Of a DNA stretch of 38,497 bases, positions 1-8,586 are shown in pieces. The translations under genes were made by a program, and so were the position numbers. Origin of the DNA: JAJFTV01 sp964426355 (GTDB lineage Bacteria; Chloroflexota; Anaerolineae; Anaerolineales; Anaerolineaceae); contig CAYRRA010000014.1 in NCBI GenBank assembly GCA_964426355.1, positions 1-38,497 of the forward strand, read 5' to 3'. Within the stretch, counting starts at the first letter, position 1, and each line of letters opens with the position of its first letter. The notes beneath the pieces are model-generated. The model was given only the letters and a program-made list of their open reading frames with translations, had not been told where the DNA came from and ran no database searches.

Positions 1-2
1 GA

Positions 3-623
3 ATAAACGCCCACTTTGGTGAGGAGGCCCGCAAAAACGGCGGATACCGGAGGGGTATCCGCCCAGGTTTTCCTCAGATCGACATGGTGGGTTCGGACAG
101 TTATAACGCCACCCACCAGGCATTGGAATACCTTTATCAACTCGGACACCGGAAGATTGGTTTTCTGATGGGGAAATCCGAAACCTCATCCAGCAGCTCT
201 CGTTTGCGAGCGTTTTGTGATTTTTTCACCCAGCGGCATGCGATTTGTCATGAAGAATGGATCATTGAAGTTACGTTTGATAATTTTGGCGGCATGCAGG
301 GAATGGAACGCCTTTTGCAGCTTCAAGATACCCCAACGGCGGTACTGGCAAATAACGACCTGATCGCCCTGGGTGCTTTGCAAACCGCTGCTGAAATGGG
401 GTATCGGGTACCGAACGACATTTCGATCATGGGTATTGATGATATTTATGCTGCCAGCCTGACGGTTCCCCCATTGACCACCATTCGCAAACAAAAATAT
501 GAAATTGGGAAGAAAGCCGCGGAAATGTTATTTGCCCGATTATCCAATCCGGGTGGAAACACGCCGGAGATAGTCAAATTCCCATGCCAGTTGGAGGTGA
601 GGGGTTCAACCCGGAGCATATAA
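3..623 (+). CDS. LacI/GalR-family transcriptional regulator, C-terminal part (5' end outside window)
   Basis: The frame is open from base 3, so the gene begins upstream; only the effector-binding part (about 206 residues) is here. It shows the periplasmic-binding-protein-like core of LacI regulators: a GHRKIGFLMG strand-turn, the PTAVLANNDLIALGAL segment and the VPNDISIMGIDD segment near the C terminus, followed by the usual PPLTTIR linker. The DNA-binding helix-turn-helix is off-window and cannot be checked. A palindrome of LacI-operator type lies 25 bases after the stop, in front of the ABC transporter/ADP-ribosylglycohydrolase operon. The protein therefore probably represses that operon and responds to the imported sugar-like compound. 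Family assignment is firm; the ligand is unknown. Confidence 0.93.
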   Translation: MNAHFGEEARKNGGYRRGIRPGFPQIDMVGSDSYNATHQALEYLYQLGHRKIGFLMGKSETSSSSSRLRAFCDFFTQRHAICHEEWIIEVTFDNFGGMQGMERLLQLQDTPTAVLANNDLIALGALQTAAEMGYRVPNDISIMGIDDIYAASLTVPPLTTIRKQKYEIGKKAAEMLFARLSNPGGNTPEIVKFPCQLEVRGSTRSI

Positions 624-644
624 GCATATATTTTTTTTCATCAA

Positions 645-660
645 GTGGGAACGTTCCACC
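645..660. promoter_or_regulatory. Putative LacI-family operator
   Basis: The core GGAACGTTCC (648-657) is a perfect 10-bp palindrome with the central CG typical of LacI/GalR operators, flanked by GTG and CAC with a one-base offset. It sits between the LacI-type gene and the first gene of the transporter operon, which fits local regulation. Binding is inferred. Confidence 0.5.
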
Positions 661-716
661 CTTGCGATGTGATTCAGTAAAACCAGATTTGTAAGCAAGT
701 TTATGAACAGGAGATT

Positions 717-1676
717 ATGAATAACAGCGAATTTGTTCAAAAAGCACAGGGATGTTTGATCGGGTTAGCTTGTGGGGATGCCCTGGGTGATCTTGGGCGG
801 TCTGATTTTTACCGGCAAAAATATGGCATTGTGACCAATTTCTATGACCAGGCACGCAGTACCGATGATACGGAGTTCTCGGTTCTTTCGGCAAGGATTC
901 TGCTGGACTGTGGAGGAAAGTTAACCGAAGAAGCTGTGCTGGAAGGCTGGAAAAAATACATCCTGAGCCAGGGGGGCATTTTTGAACGAGGAGGAACGCC
1001 TTTATATGGCGCGGTGGAAAATTTACGGCGCGGGCTGCTGCCACCCGAATCAGGTCGTTTTAATGTCAATCATAATGATGACGGGGCTGCCATGCGTGCT
1101 GCACCCTTTGGAATTGTTTGTGCCGGGGAACCCAATAAAGCCGCTGAGATGGCGGAATTGGATGCTCAAATCAGTCATTATGCAGATGGCATTTGGGCTG
1201 CTCAAGCCGTTGCTGCCAGTATTGCCGTTGCGATGAATGGGGCATCGGCAGAAGAAATTTGCCAGGCAGGGTTTAAACACATCCCATCCGAAAGCTGGCT
1301 TGGTTATGCCATGGATCGTGCGATGTGTATTTGCACCGAAGCGCAAACCATTGAGCTGGCATGGGAAGCACTGCATACCGAACTCTGGACGCCAACCCAC
1401 GCTATGGCAGCCGAAGCAGTTCCGCAGATATATTCCATATTCAGGTTGACCGGGGGGGATTTTCAAAAAGGGATGTTTTGGGCGTGTAACTTTGGGCGTG
1501 ATGCGGATACGATCGGGGCTGTGGTGGGCGCCCTATGCGGTGCGTTGAATGGTATTCAAGCCATCCCATCCGCGTGGGTGAGCCGGGTTCAAAAACCCAA
1601 AGGTGTTTGTTTGAAATTCTCAGCCGATGAAGACATGCTGGCTCTGGCTGAAGCATTATGCCAGTTGAGAAGTTGA
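717..1676 (+). CDS. ADP-ribosylglycohydrolase-fold (ARH/DraG) family protein
   Basis: A 319-aa all-helical ARH/DraG-type hydrolase. Visible family signatures are GCLIGLACGDALG (residues 12-24), the metal-binding STDDTEF (48-54) and the second metal motif GRDADTIGA (about 260-268), so the two-metal site looks intact. Family members cleave N- or O-glycosidic bonds to ADP-ribose on proteins, nucleotides or small molecules. Placement directly before a sugar-type ABC transporter suggests a small imported glycoside rather than a modified protein; that is inference. The ATG is preceded by a close AGGAG. It is the first gene after the LacI-type operator and is followed 12 bases later by a permease gene. 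A larger paralogue closes the same operon (5152-7221). Confidence 0.85.
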   Translation: MNNSEFVQKAQGCLIGLACGDALGDLGRSDFYRQKYGIVTNFYDQARSTDDTEFSVLSARILLDCGGKLTEEAVLEGWKKYILSQGGIFERGGTPLYGAVENLRRGLLPPESGRFNVNHNDDGAAMRAAPFGIVCAGEPNKAAEMAELDAQISHYADGIWAAQAVAASIAVAMNGASAEEICQAGFKHIPSESWLGYAMDRAMCICTEAQTIELAWEALHTELWTPTHAMAAEAVPQIYSIFRLTGGDFQKGMFWACNFGRDADTIGAVVGALCGALNGIQAIPSAWVSRVQKPKGVCLKFSADEDMLALAEALCQLRS

Positions 1677-1688
1677 AAAGGAGAACGT

Positions 1689-2669
1689 ATGGGTGCATCT
1701 TTGTTTACACAGCAAAATAAAGGTGATCCACCTTTGTCATCCAAGGGGGGCTCTCGCCGAACCCCGATGACGCGCCAGAGGAAAAGAGAGGCGTTGTACG
1801 GGTTGTTGTTCATTTCACCGTGGTTGATTGGTTTTTTGATCTTCTTTGCCGGTCCGGCAGTGGTCTCTTTTGTGATGAGTTTCACCAAGTGGAATATTGT
1901 CGGTGACCCGGTTTGGATTGGGCTAAAAAATTATGTTGAAATTTTCACCGGTGACCGTAATTTTTGGAACAGCGTAAAAGTAACCATGGGGTATGCTGTT
2001 CTTTATATCCCCTTGATGACGGTTTTATCCATCATCACCGCGATGGCATTAAACGCCAGGGTAAAGGGAATTGGCATCTTTCGTACCCTGTTCTATCTTC
2101 CCTCGATCGCACCGGCGATTGCTGCATCGCTGGTGTTCATGTGGATATTACAGCCTACATACGGATTGGTTAATATCATCCTGGGCTTTCTGGGTATTGA
2201 CGGACCAAACTGGTTCAAGGATCCACAGTTTGCGATTTGGGGCATCATCCTGATTGCCATGTGGCGATTGGGCGCAAGTGCGGTGATCTATCTTGCGGGT
2301 TTGCAAAATATCCCCACCCAAATTTATGATGCTGCTGATGTGGACGGTGCTTCAGCGTGGCAGAAATTCTGCAGGGTAACGCTGCCCATGCTGTCTCCAA
2401 TTATTTTTTTCCAGATTGTGGTGGAATTGATCGGGGTTTTCCAGACCTTCACGCCGGCGTACGTGGTTTCTCAGGCAAATGGTTATGCCGGACCCATCAA
2501 GGAACTGTATTTTTACATGCTCTATGTGTATGTCAAAGGCTGGCAGAACCTGCAAATGGGGTATGCCTCTGCGCTATCCTGGCTGTTGACCATTTTCATC
2601 CTGGTGATCACGATTTTGGTCTTTCGCAGCTCGCCGTATTGGGTTCACTATGAAGTTGAAAAGAAATAG
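1689..2669 (+). CDS. ABC transporter permease, CUT1 sugar type (MalF/UgpA-like)
   Basis: A 326-aa inner-membrane permease with about six transmembrane segments; the first is around residues 37-65 (YGLLFISPWLIGFLIFFAGP). The cytoplasmic EAA loop, which contacts the ATPase, is recognisable as IYDAADVDGASAWQKFCRVTLP. The start has a good Shine-Dalgarno AAGGAG. The N-terminal ~28 residues are unusual: they are low-complexity, contain PPLSSKGG, and are encoded by an inverted-repeat-bearing stretch (see findings). An internal ATG at 1767 would give the usual family length. It pairs with the MalG-like permease 11 bases downstream. No ATPase gene lies in the operon, so a shared MsmK/UgpC-type ATPase encoded elsewhere probably powers it. 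Confidence 0.92.
   Translation: MGASLFTQQNKGDPPLSSKGGSRRTPMTRQRKREALYGLLFISPWLIGFLIFFAGPAVVSFVMSFTKWNIVGDPVWIGLKNYVEIFTGDRNFWNSVKVTMGYAVLYIPLMTVLSIITAMALNARVKGIGIFRTLFYLPSIAPAIAASLVFMWILQPTYGLVNIILGFLGIDGPNWFKDPQFAIWGIILIAMWRLGASAVIYLAGLQNIPTQIYDAADVDGASAWQKFCRVTLPMLSPIIFFQIVVELIGVFQTFTPAYVVSQANGYAGPIKELYFYMLYVYVKGWQNLQMGYASALSWLLTIFILVITILVFRSSPYWVHYEVEKK
1719..1735. repeat. Small palindrome inside the 5' end of the permease gene
   Basis: AAAGGTG-ATC-CACCTTT forms perfect 7-bp arms within the atypical N-terminal codons that encode PPLSSKGG. It may be the remnant of a short palindromic repeat inserted in frame. Confidence 0.4.
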
Positions 2670-2680
2670 GAGGGTTCAAT

Positions 2681-3547
2681 ATGCAGGCAGCGAAGGTTCA
2701 TAAAATGAGAAAGAATTTCTCCCCCCGTAAGATGCGCGAAAAACTGTTGGCATACCTGGTATTGGTTGTCATCACGATTCTCTTAATTGTGCCATTTTAT
2801 TGGATGCTTGCCACAGCATTACGTTCATCCGACCAGGTACTTAAACTGCCTCCCTCGTGGATTCCCAACCCGATCACTTTTGAGAATTTTCCGAAGGTCT
2901 TTCAAGAAGTTCCCTTTGCGCTTTTTATCAAAAACAGTTTTGTTTTGGTATTCTGGAATATTCTTGGACAGGTATTTGCTACCACTACTGTGGCGTATGG
3001 TTTCACCCGCTTCCGTTTTCCGGGCAGAAATACGCTTTTCCTTGTCCTGCTGGCGACCTTGATGATCCCCAACACCATCACGCTGGTGCCGCAGTTCATC
3101 TTGTTCGCAAAATTGGGGTTGACGAATTCTTACCTGCCGCTGATTTTGCCTGCATTTGCTGGCAGCCCCTATTTGATTTTCTTGATGCGTCAATATATGT
3201 TGACGATTCCCCTTGACCTGGATGAGGCAGCGATGCTGGACGGCGCCAACCATTTTCAAATCCTTGTCCATATCCTGCTGCCTTCGATGATCCCTGCCAT
3301 CGTATTGGTGATGGTGTTTACCTTTGTGGATGTTTGGAACGATTTTCTACGACCACTGGTCTATTTGAATGATCCAACGAAATTCACTGTATCGATTGGT
3401 CTTGCCTTTTTCCAGGGGACAAAATTTACTGCCTGGGAAATGTTGATGGCTGGCTCGTTGATGGCAATGCTGCCGCCAGCTATATTATTCTTCCTCACCC
3501 AAAAACGTTTGATGGGTGGCATTGCAGTGACAGGCATCAAGGGCTGA
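2681..3547 (+). CDS. ABC transporter permease, CUT1 sugar type (MalG/UgpE-like)
   Basis: A 288-aa second permease subunit. It begins with a basic cytoplasmic N terminus and a first membrane helix at about residues 20-45. The extracellular region contains SWIPNPITFENF, typical of the MalG side, and the EAA loop LDEAAMLDGANHFQILVHI is complete. The end VTGIKG is the usual MalG-type C terminus. The ATG follows a strong AGGAGG 8 bases upstream. With the previous gene it forms the membrane channel for the solute delivered by the lipoprotein at 3673. A 125-base gap separates it from that gene. Confidence 0.93.
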   Translation: MQAAKVHKMRKNFSPRKMREKLLAYLVLVVITILLIVPFYWMLATALRSSDQVLKLPPSWIPNPITFENFPKVFQEVPFALFIKNSFVLVFWNILGQVFATTTVAYGFTRFRFPGRNTLFLVLLATLMIPNTITLVPQFILFAKLGLTNSYLPLILPAFAGSPYLIFLMRQYMLTIPLDLDEAAMLDGANHFQILVHILLPSMIPAIVLVMVFTFVDVWNDFLRPLVYLNDPTKFTVSIGLAFFQGTKFTAWEMLMAGSLMAMLPPAILFFLTQKRLMGGIAVTGIKG

Positions 3548-3672
3548 TCACAGGAGGTGTACATAAAAGAAAGTATACGGTTTTCATCTAATGATGTTTT
3601 TGAATCAAATTTTTGTTACAACTGCTGCCAGGTATTTCATGGCATAGCTAAATAAAAAAAGGAGAACGAAAA

Positions 3673-5085
3673 ATGAGATCGAACAAGGTATTTTTTATCA
3701 TGGCGTTGTTTTTGCTGGTCTCGCTGGTTGCCACCAGTTGCGGACCCACCGAAACGCCAACCCCTGAGGTGATTATCCAGACTCAGATCGTTGAGGTTGA
3801 GGGAGAACAAGTGGTTCAATACATTGAGGTTACTTCGACACCGCAGCCTGAGACCGAACTGAGCGATGATGATGTGGTTACCATCACCTGGTGGGGCACC
3901 GAAAAGGGACGTGATACCGCTACCACCCGTGAAGTGCATTATCGGCTTGCCCGGGCGTTTGAAGAAACGCATCCTAACACCAAAGTTGCGGTAGCTTTGT
4001 TCCCTTCACGTGCTTTTGCCACGCGCGTTTTGACCGCCATTGCTGCCGATCAGGGTCCAGACCTTTGGTACCATTACTGGTCCCCCGACATTGCCACGCA
4101 AGGTTTCCTGGAGGACCTCACACCTTATCTTGAACAGGATGGCATCAACCCTTCGGAGCTTTACTTCCCGATTGGTGACATTCGCGGGCAGTATGATGGC
4201 AAGTATTATGCGCTGCCGCGTGATGCAACAGGTTATGTTTTCGCCTACAACAAAGACCTGTTCGATGCAGCGGGCGTGGAATACCCACAACCCGGTTGGA
4301 CCGTGGATGATTTGCGGGAGAAAGCGATTGCCCTGACGGACCGTGAGAACAATATTTACGGTCTTTCCACCATCGATTCGGGGTGGTTCCAATGGCATCC
4401 GTTCTCCTTCAACCTGGGTGCAGATTTTCTGAACGAAGATGGAAGCCAGGTTGCCGGGTATATGGATACCCCTGAAGCCATCAACGCGATGAAGTTTGTT
4501 TTGGACCTGGCTGCTACCGATCAGGCTTCCGCTCCAGCGGGTCTGGCGGATCAATTTGGCTTGGATTTCCTCTCAGGGCAGATTGCTATTTTTGGGCTGA
4601 CGACCTGGGAAGTTCCTTTGTTCCTCGAACGGGTCAATTTCGAATACGGAATCATCGAACCGCCCAGCTTCACTGCCGGCGAAGAGGCAATCTCCTGGAC
4701 CGATTCATATATGTTCTATATGAACAAAGATAGCCAATATAAAGAACGCGTTTGGGAATTCATCAAATTCTTGACCGGTCCCGAAGGCGCAAGGATTATG
4801 GCAGAATCGGGTGTATGGACTCCTGCTATTCCTTCCATTTGGGAGGAAATGGGCTGGCTGGAAGATCCCATTTTGGGACCCATCTATGCGGAACTACAAA
4901 AACCTGCACGTGTTCTGAACTATGAGCGTAACCAGTTCTACTGGGATTGCGTTGGCGGTATCTTTGATACAGTTACCACCGGTTATATTGATGAAGGTAA
5001 GACTGACCTGGAAAATATTGTTCCACCATTGGTGGAAGAAGCACAGATTTGCCTGGATAAGAATATGGAAAGCCTGGGCGAGTAA
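3673..5085 (+). CDS. Sugar-type ABC transporter solute-binding lipoprotein
   Basis: A 470-aa extracytoplasmic binding protein of the family-1 (MalE/UgpB-like) type. It has a lipoprotein signal peptide: basic start, hydrophobic core (residues 7-20) and lipobox VATSC. A Thr/Pro/Glu-rich linker follows (TPTPEV, TSTPQPE, residues ~26-60), common for Chloroflexota lipoproteins. The mature part begins with the DDVVTITWWGTEKGRD strand and has the hinge-type segment GKYYALPRDATGYVFAYNKDLF. The ATG is preceded by AAAGGAGAACG. It delivers an unknown solute to the two upstream permeases. A strong hairpin follows the stop codon. Confidence 0.93.
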   Translation: MRSNKVFFIMALFLLVSLVATSCGPTETPTPEVIIQTQIVEVEGEQVVQYIEVTSTPQPETELSDDDVVTITWWGTEKGRDTATTREVHYRLARAFEETHPNTKVAVALFPSRAFATRVLTAIAADQGPDLWYHYWSPDIATQGFLEDLTPYLEQDGINPSELYFPIGDIRGQYDGKYYALPRDATGYVFAYNKDLFDAAGVEYPQPGWTVDDLREKAIALTDRENNIYGLSTIDSGWFQWHPFSFNLGADFLNEDGSQVAGYMDTPEAINAMKFVLDLAATDQASAPAGLADQFGLDFLSGQIAIFGLTTWEVPLFLERVNFEYGIIEPPSFTAGEEAISWTDSYMFYMNKDSQYKERVWEFIKFLTGPEGARIMAESGVWTPAIPSIWEEMGWLEDPILGPIYAELQKPARVLNYERNQFYWDCVGGIFDTVTTGYIDEGKTDLENIVPPLVEEAQICLDKNMESLGE

Positions 5086-5105
5086 TCTACCAGGTTTGCA
5101 GACGA

Positions 5106-5134
5106 TTGGGGTATGATCTTGTATCATACCCCAA
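5106..5134 (+). terminator. Strong hairpin after the solute-binding-protein gene (possible attenuator or RNA-stabilising stem)
   Basis: TTGGGGTATGAT and ATCATACCCCAA form a perfect 12-bp stem with a 5-base loop CTTGT, followed by AAATTTAT. The short A/T tail is not a clean U-tract, so partial termination or 3'-end protection of the upstream mRNA is as likely as full termination. Its presence argues against translation starting at the ATG inside the stem (5113). Confidence 0.6.
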
Positions 5135-5151
5135 ATTTATGCCGAGGAAGC

Positions 5152-7221
5152 ATGTACCATTTACCAGAAGATTATGCAGAAAAAGTTTATTCAGGTTGGT
5201 TAGGCAAATGCATTGGTGTGCGCTTTGGCGCACCCATTGAGAACTGGACTTACCGGCAAATCTCCGAATACCTGGGCGAGGTGCGTGATTACCTGCCCAT
5301 ACCGGAAGGGAAAGTATTCCAGCCGGATGATGATACATCGGTGCCAATGATTTTACTGAGAGCGGTTGAGGATTATGGCGTTGGGGTGAAAGCAGGTGAG
5401 ATTGGAAAGACTTTACTCAATTACCTGGGCGACCAGCATGGAAGCCTTTGGTGGGGTGGGTATGGCATTTCTACCGAGCATACTGCGTACCTCAATTTGA
5501 AATCTGGCATCCTGCCGCCGCTTTCCGGTTCTATTGCGATGAATGGGGCAACGGTAGCCGAGCAGATTGGCGGGCAGATATTCAGCGATATCTGGGGGCT
5601 TCTGGTACCCAATGACCCGCACAAGGCAGCTGAGTATGCGCGGGAAGCTTCTTCGGTGACCCATGATGGCAACGGGGTATATGGTGGGATGTTTGTAGCA
5701 GCTATGGTGAGTGCTGCATTTGCCTGCTCCGACCCGGTTAAAATGATCCAGCAAGCGCTTGAGGTCATACCAGAAGGGTCGGAATATGCCCGGATGGTGC
5801 ACGCTGTTATGGGATTTCACTCAGCCAACCCGGCGGATTGGCGTGCATGTTGCCAATTTATTCAAACAAATTTTGGATATGACCGTTATCCCGGGATTGT
5901 ACATATTATCCCTAATGCTGCCATTATGATGATGGGAATGCTCTACGGCGGCGGCGATTTTTCGCAAACCATCGAAATCACCAACATGGGGGGATGGGAC
6001 ACGGATTGCAATGTGGGTAACGTCGGTGCAGTGATGGGCGTTGCTGTGGGTCTGGCGGGCATCCCGGATCGTTGGCGATTACCCATAAATGATATGTTTG
6101 TAGCTGCGAGCATGATTGGCAGTGACAATATCCTGGACATTCCTTGTGTTGCCAGGCGGATTGTGAGTGTGGGTGAAATGATTGCCGGTCGACCGGTTTC
6201 TTCTGTCAATCCGCCGCGTTATGATTTCACCTATCCTGGTGCAACGCATGGCTTCCGGTTCAGTGGGCAGCAGCGGAATATTTTAACCGTTCAGCAAATG
6301 GAACTGGATGGACAGGGGGTGTTGAAAGGTGTTGTGCGTTTGCTCAAGAAAAAACAGGAAATGATGCTGTACGTGGATACATATTTTCATCCACAGCAGT
6401 TGAATTCAAGCTATTACGGAGCGGGTTTTTCACCGAAGATTTACCCCGGACAGACGATGCAAGCACGTCTGTTTCTACCAGTTGATGGACCTGAAACAAT
6501 TCTGGCGAGTTTGTTTGTCCATGACAGCCAACACAATGAGGATCATCGCGGGCAGTCAATCCGGTTAATCCCCGGACAGTGGCAGACCCTTCGGTGGACA
6601 ATCCCTGCGATGCAGGATGCGTGCTTTTCGCAAGCCGGGATCAGCTTCTGCAATTTAGGCGCAGAAACCTGGAAAGGTTTGTTCTTTTTGGATTACCTTG
6701 ATTGGAGCGGACAACCGTGTTTTAGCCAGGTTTTTCCAAACTTACGGAAAGAAAACGATGCTGCGGAACAGTGGACTTATCTGCGGGGGTATTGGCGTTT
6801 GGAAGCCGACGGCTATCACGGGAGCGGGACAGAAATCAGTGAAACCTATACCGGTGAGCTGGCGTGGAGAGATCTTGAGATCAGGTTGAAAATGAAGCCA
6901 CTGGTGGGGGATTTACATGGCTTGAGTTTTCGCGTTGGAGGTGCATTAAGGTCATACTGTGCTGCATTCACCCGCGGAAAGCTGAGCCTGCTCAAGAAGG
7001 AGGATGGCGTCTTTCGGGAGCTGGCATCGGCGCCGTTGGATTGGGAACACGGGCAATCTTATTGGCTCGAGGTGCAGGTTTCTGGCAATGAGTTTTCACT
7101 TCGTGTTAACCAGGTCCACCTGAGATGGAGAGATGATGACCAGCCGTATGAAAATGGGCAGATAGGGCTGATGACAGGTTTGGGTTGTAATACTTGCTTT
7201 GAGGAATTATCCATTCGTTGA
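5152..7221 (+). CDS. Large ADP-ribosylglycohydrolase-fold protein with C-terminal concanavalin-like domain
   Basis: From the ATG at 5152 (GAGGAA 5 bases upstream) the product has 689 residues. An in-frame ATG at 5113 lies inside a hairpin and lacks a ribosome site, so I reject it. The N-terminal ~340 residues are an ARH-type hydrolase: GWLGKCIGVRFGAP (15-28), metal motif DDDTSV (59-64) and GGWDTDCNVGNVGA (about 279-292). A middle beta-rich region (~370-480) follows. The last ~190 residues (from about EQWTYLRGYW) resemble a LamG/concanavalin-like sandwich of the kind found in glycan-binding or glycoside-processing proteins. No signal peptide is visible, so it is probably cytoplasmic. Together with the paralogue at 717 it suggests two successive cleavages on the imported compound. 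Confidence 0.85.
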   Translation: MYHLPEDYAEKVYSGWLGKCIGVRFGAPIENWTYRQISEYLGEVRDYLPIPEGKVFQPDDDTSVPMILLRAVEDYGVGVKAGEIGKTLLNYLGDQHGSLWWGGYGISTEHTAYLNLKSGILPPLSGSIAMNGATVAEQIGGQIFSDIWGLLVPNDPHKAAEYAREASSVTHDGNGVYGGMFVAAMVSAAFACSDPVKMIQQALEVIPEGSEYARMVHAVMGFHSANPADWRACCQFIQTNFGYDRYPGIVHIIPNAAIMMMGMLYGGGDFSQTIEITNMGGWDTDCNVGNVGAVMGVAVGLAGIPDRWRLPINDMFVAASMIGSDNILDIPCVARRIVSVGEMIAGRPVSSVNPPRYDFTYPGATHGFRFSGQQRNILTVQQMELDGQGVLKGVVRLLKKKQEMMLYVDTYFHPQQLNSSYYGAGFSPKIYPGQTMQARLFLPVDGPETILASLFVHDSQHNEDHRGQSIRLIPGQWQTLRWTIPAMQDACFSQAGISFCNLGAETWKGLFFLDYLDWSGQPCFSQVFPNLRKENDAAEQWTYLRGYWRLEADGYHGSGTEISETYTGELAWRDLEIRLKMKPLVGDLHGLSFRVGGALRSYCAAFTRGKLSLLKKEDGVFRELASAPLDWEHGQSYWLEVQVSGNEFSLRVNQVHLRWRDDDQPYENGQIGLMTGLGCNTCFEELSIR

Positions 7222-7223
7222 TT

Positions 7224-7252
7224 CAAAAGAGGCTGTCTAAAAAGGCAGTCTC
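7224..7252 (+). terminator. Hairpin after the ARH/ABC operon; left copy of an inverted repeat
   Basis: GAGGCTGTCT and AGGCAGTCTC pair over 10 bp (two G-U pairs) around an AAAA loop, starting 7 bases after the stop codon. There is no U-tract after it, so it may be a decayed terminator. Nearly the same sequence occurs inverted at 9034-9067. Confidence 0.5.
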
Positions 7253-7465
7253 GTTCACCCAGCACGAAAAATTTATGAGACTTATTCCGCAGTGGTTCGC
7301 ATCCTCATCAGCCGGAGGATTTATTCCCCCAGCGAGATAACGGCGCCCTGATGGGGCTGCACACCTGCGGTGTTCGGCAAATCAAGCCTGGATAATCCAG
7401 CGCTGTGGAAAAGAGAAGCTTATCCCAAAGCGTTGGAAATTTCTCCTGCAACTACAAATAACAAG
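7253..7465. other. Intergenic stretch without a supported gene
   Basis: Short open frames here have no ribosome site or recognisable protein pattern. A small stem ATCCTC/GAGGAT occurs near 7301-7321. I see no RNA gene. The stretch may be decayed coding sequence. Confidence 0.4.
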
Positions 7466-7488
7466 GCTATCCTGACTTTGGGGATAGC
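7466..7488 (-). terminator. Probable weak intrinsic terminator for the minus-strand dehydrogenase-like gene
   Basis: GCTATCC and GGATAGC form a 7-bp stem 11 bases beyond the stop at 7499. Read on the minus strand it is followed by CTTGTTATTTG, a moderately T-rich tail. Confidence 0.5.
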
Positions 7489-7498
7489 ATTGTTCTAT

Positions 7499-8512
7499 TT
7501 ATCCTTTACTGCTTCCGGCGAAATGTTCGCCGCCGATTTCTACCCATACCCCCGCGCCTTTATCCCGTGCGTTGAGGTAAACATGCTGTGCTGCAGCCAG
7601 GTCTTCGATTGCCAGCCCAAGTGATTTAAAGAGCGTGATCTCATCGGCAGATTGGCGACCCTTGACCGCCCCGGTCAAGATTTCGCCAATCTCTCCCCGA
7701 ATATGGTTGTCGTCGACAGCGCCTTCTTTTTTTGGAAAGATGAAATCGCCGGCTTCGTTGATGGTCGATTCGCGACGGTCGACGAAGAGACGCGAGCGCA
7801 CTACGGAATTCGTATCCAGTTCGCGCGTGCGCGGTGTACTGGAACCCACCGCATTAATATGCATTCCGGGAGTGAGCCATTCCCCTTGCAGTATTGGCTC
7901 GCGCGCGGTGGTAGTTGTGCAGATGATGTCAGCGCCTTCAACAGCCTCGCGAGCGCTGTTCACAGCCTGCACCGGAATGCCAAACTTCTCTGATTGACTT
8001 TGGGCAAATTCCTGTGCCTGTTCGGCTGGCAAGCTCCACACACGTACTCGCTGGATTGGTCGCACAGCCAGCATGGCTTCCAAATGACCGCGTGCCTGCG
8101 TACCCGCTCCCAGGATGGCTAAATCTTCAGCGTCTGGGCGAGCCAGCAACCGGGTAGCCACCCCTGAAACCGCCGGCGTGCGGATGGCGGTGATCGAGGT
8201 GGCATCTACGATGGCTTGCAGGCAGCCATGTTTGGTCTCGAACAGCAGCACCACGCCCTGGTGTGCATCGTACTGCGTGCCGTGGTTGCCTGGAAAGACG
8301 CTGATGACCTTGGAACCTACAGATTGGATGTTACCCAGGAAGGAAGGCATCAAGGCGAACATGTTCCCTTCAGGCAGACCGACAATGGAACGCAGCGGTA
8401 GAATAGCCTGCTCGAGAGTGAGCGCCTTGAGAGTTTGCTCCATAACCTCGATGCATTCTAACATGGGCAGCAGTTTTGAGACTTCTTGCTGGTTAAGGAT
8501 GAGTGTTTGCAT
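7499..8512 (-). CDS. Ornithine cyclodeaminase/mu-crystallin family NAD(P)-dependent enzyme
   Basis: A 337-aa member of the OCD/mu-crystallin family. Family features include SKVISVFPGN (substrate-side Lys68), ATSITAIRTPA (Arg111), and the Rossmann motif LAILGAGTQARGHL (131-144). The substrate-loop version AVGSSTPRTRELD resembles the alanine dehydrogenase/ketimine reductase branch rather than the GDCPGKTE version of true ornithine cyclodeaminase. A dehydrogenase or ketimine reductase role on an amino or imino acid is therefore the better guess. The ATG follows AAAGGA on the minus strand. It lies inside the inverted-repeat-bounded segment and downstream of the terminator of the mutase cluster, so it probably has its own promoter. 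Confidence 0.9.
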   Translation of the reverse strand: MQTLILNQQEVSKLLPMLECIEVMEQTLKALTLEQAILPLRSIVGLPEGNMFALMPSFLGNIQSVGSKVISVFPGNHGTQYDAHQGVVLLFETKHGCLQAIVDATSITAIRTPAVSGVATRLLARPDAEDLAILGAGTQARGHLEAMLAVRPIQRVRVWSLPAEQAQEFAQSQSEKFGIPVQAVNSAREAVEGADIICTTTTAREPILQGEWLTPGMHINAVGSSTPRTRELDTNSVVRSRLFVDRRESTINEAGDFIFPKKEGAVDDNHIRGEIGEILTGAVKGRQSADEITLFKSLGLAIEDLAAAQHVYLNARDKGAGVWVEIGGEHFAGSSKG

Positions 8513-8586
8513 GTTTGATCCTTTTGAGGTTGAGTAAGTTTTTGTAGAACTGTTGTGAATTTTCTTTGTAATGATTTTCTTTCTGT

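Noticed and set aside
5113..5151. Upstream ATG of the large ADP-ribosylglycohydrolase-fold protein
   Set aside because: It lies within a perfect hairpin and lacks a Shine-Dalgarno sequence, whereas ATG 5152 has GAGGAA at good spacing and starts the family-like sequence.
7370..7624. 84-codon plus-strand open frame after the first operon
   Set aside because: No ribosome site, no recognisable pattern, and it runs into the 3' end of the convergent minus-strand OCD-family gene.
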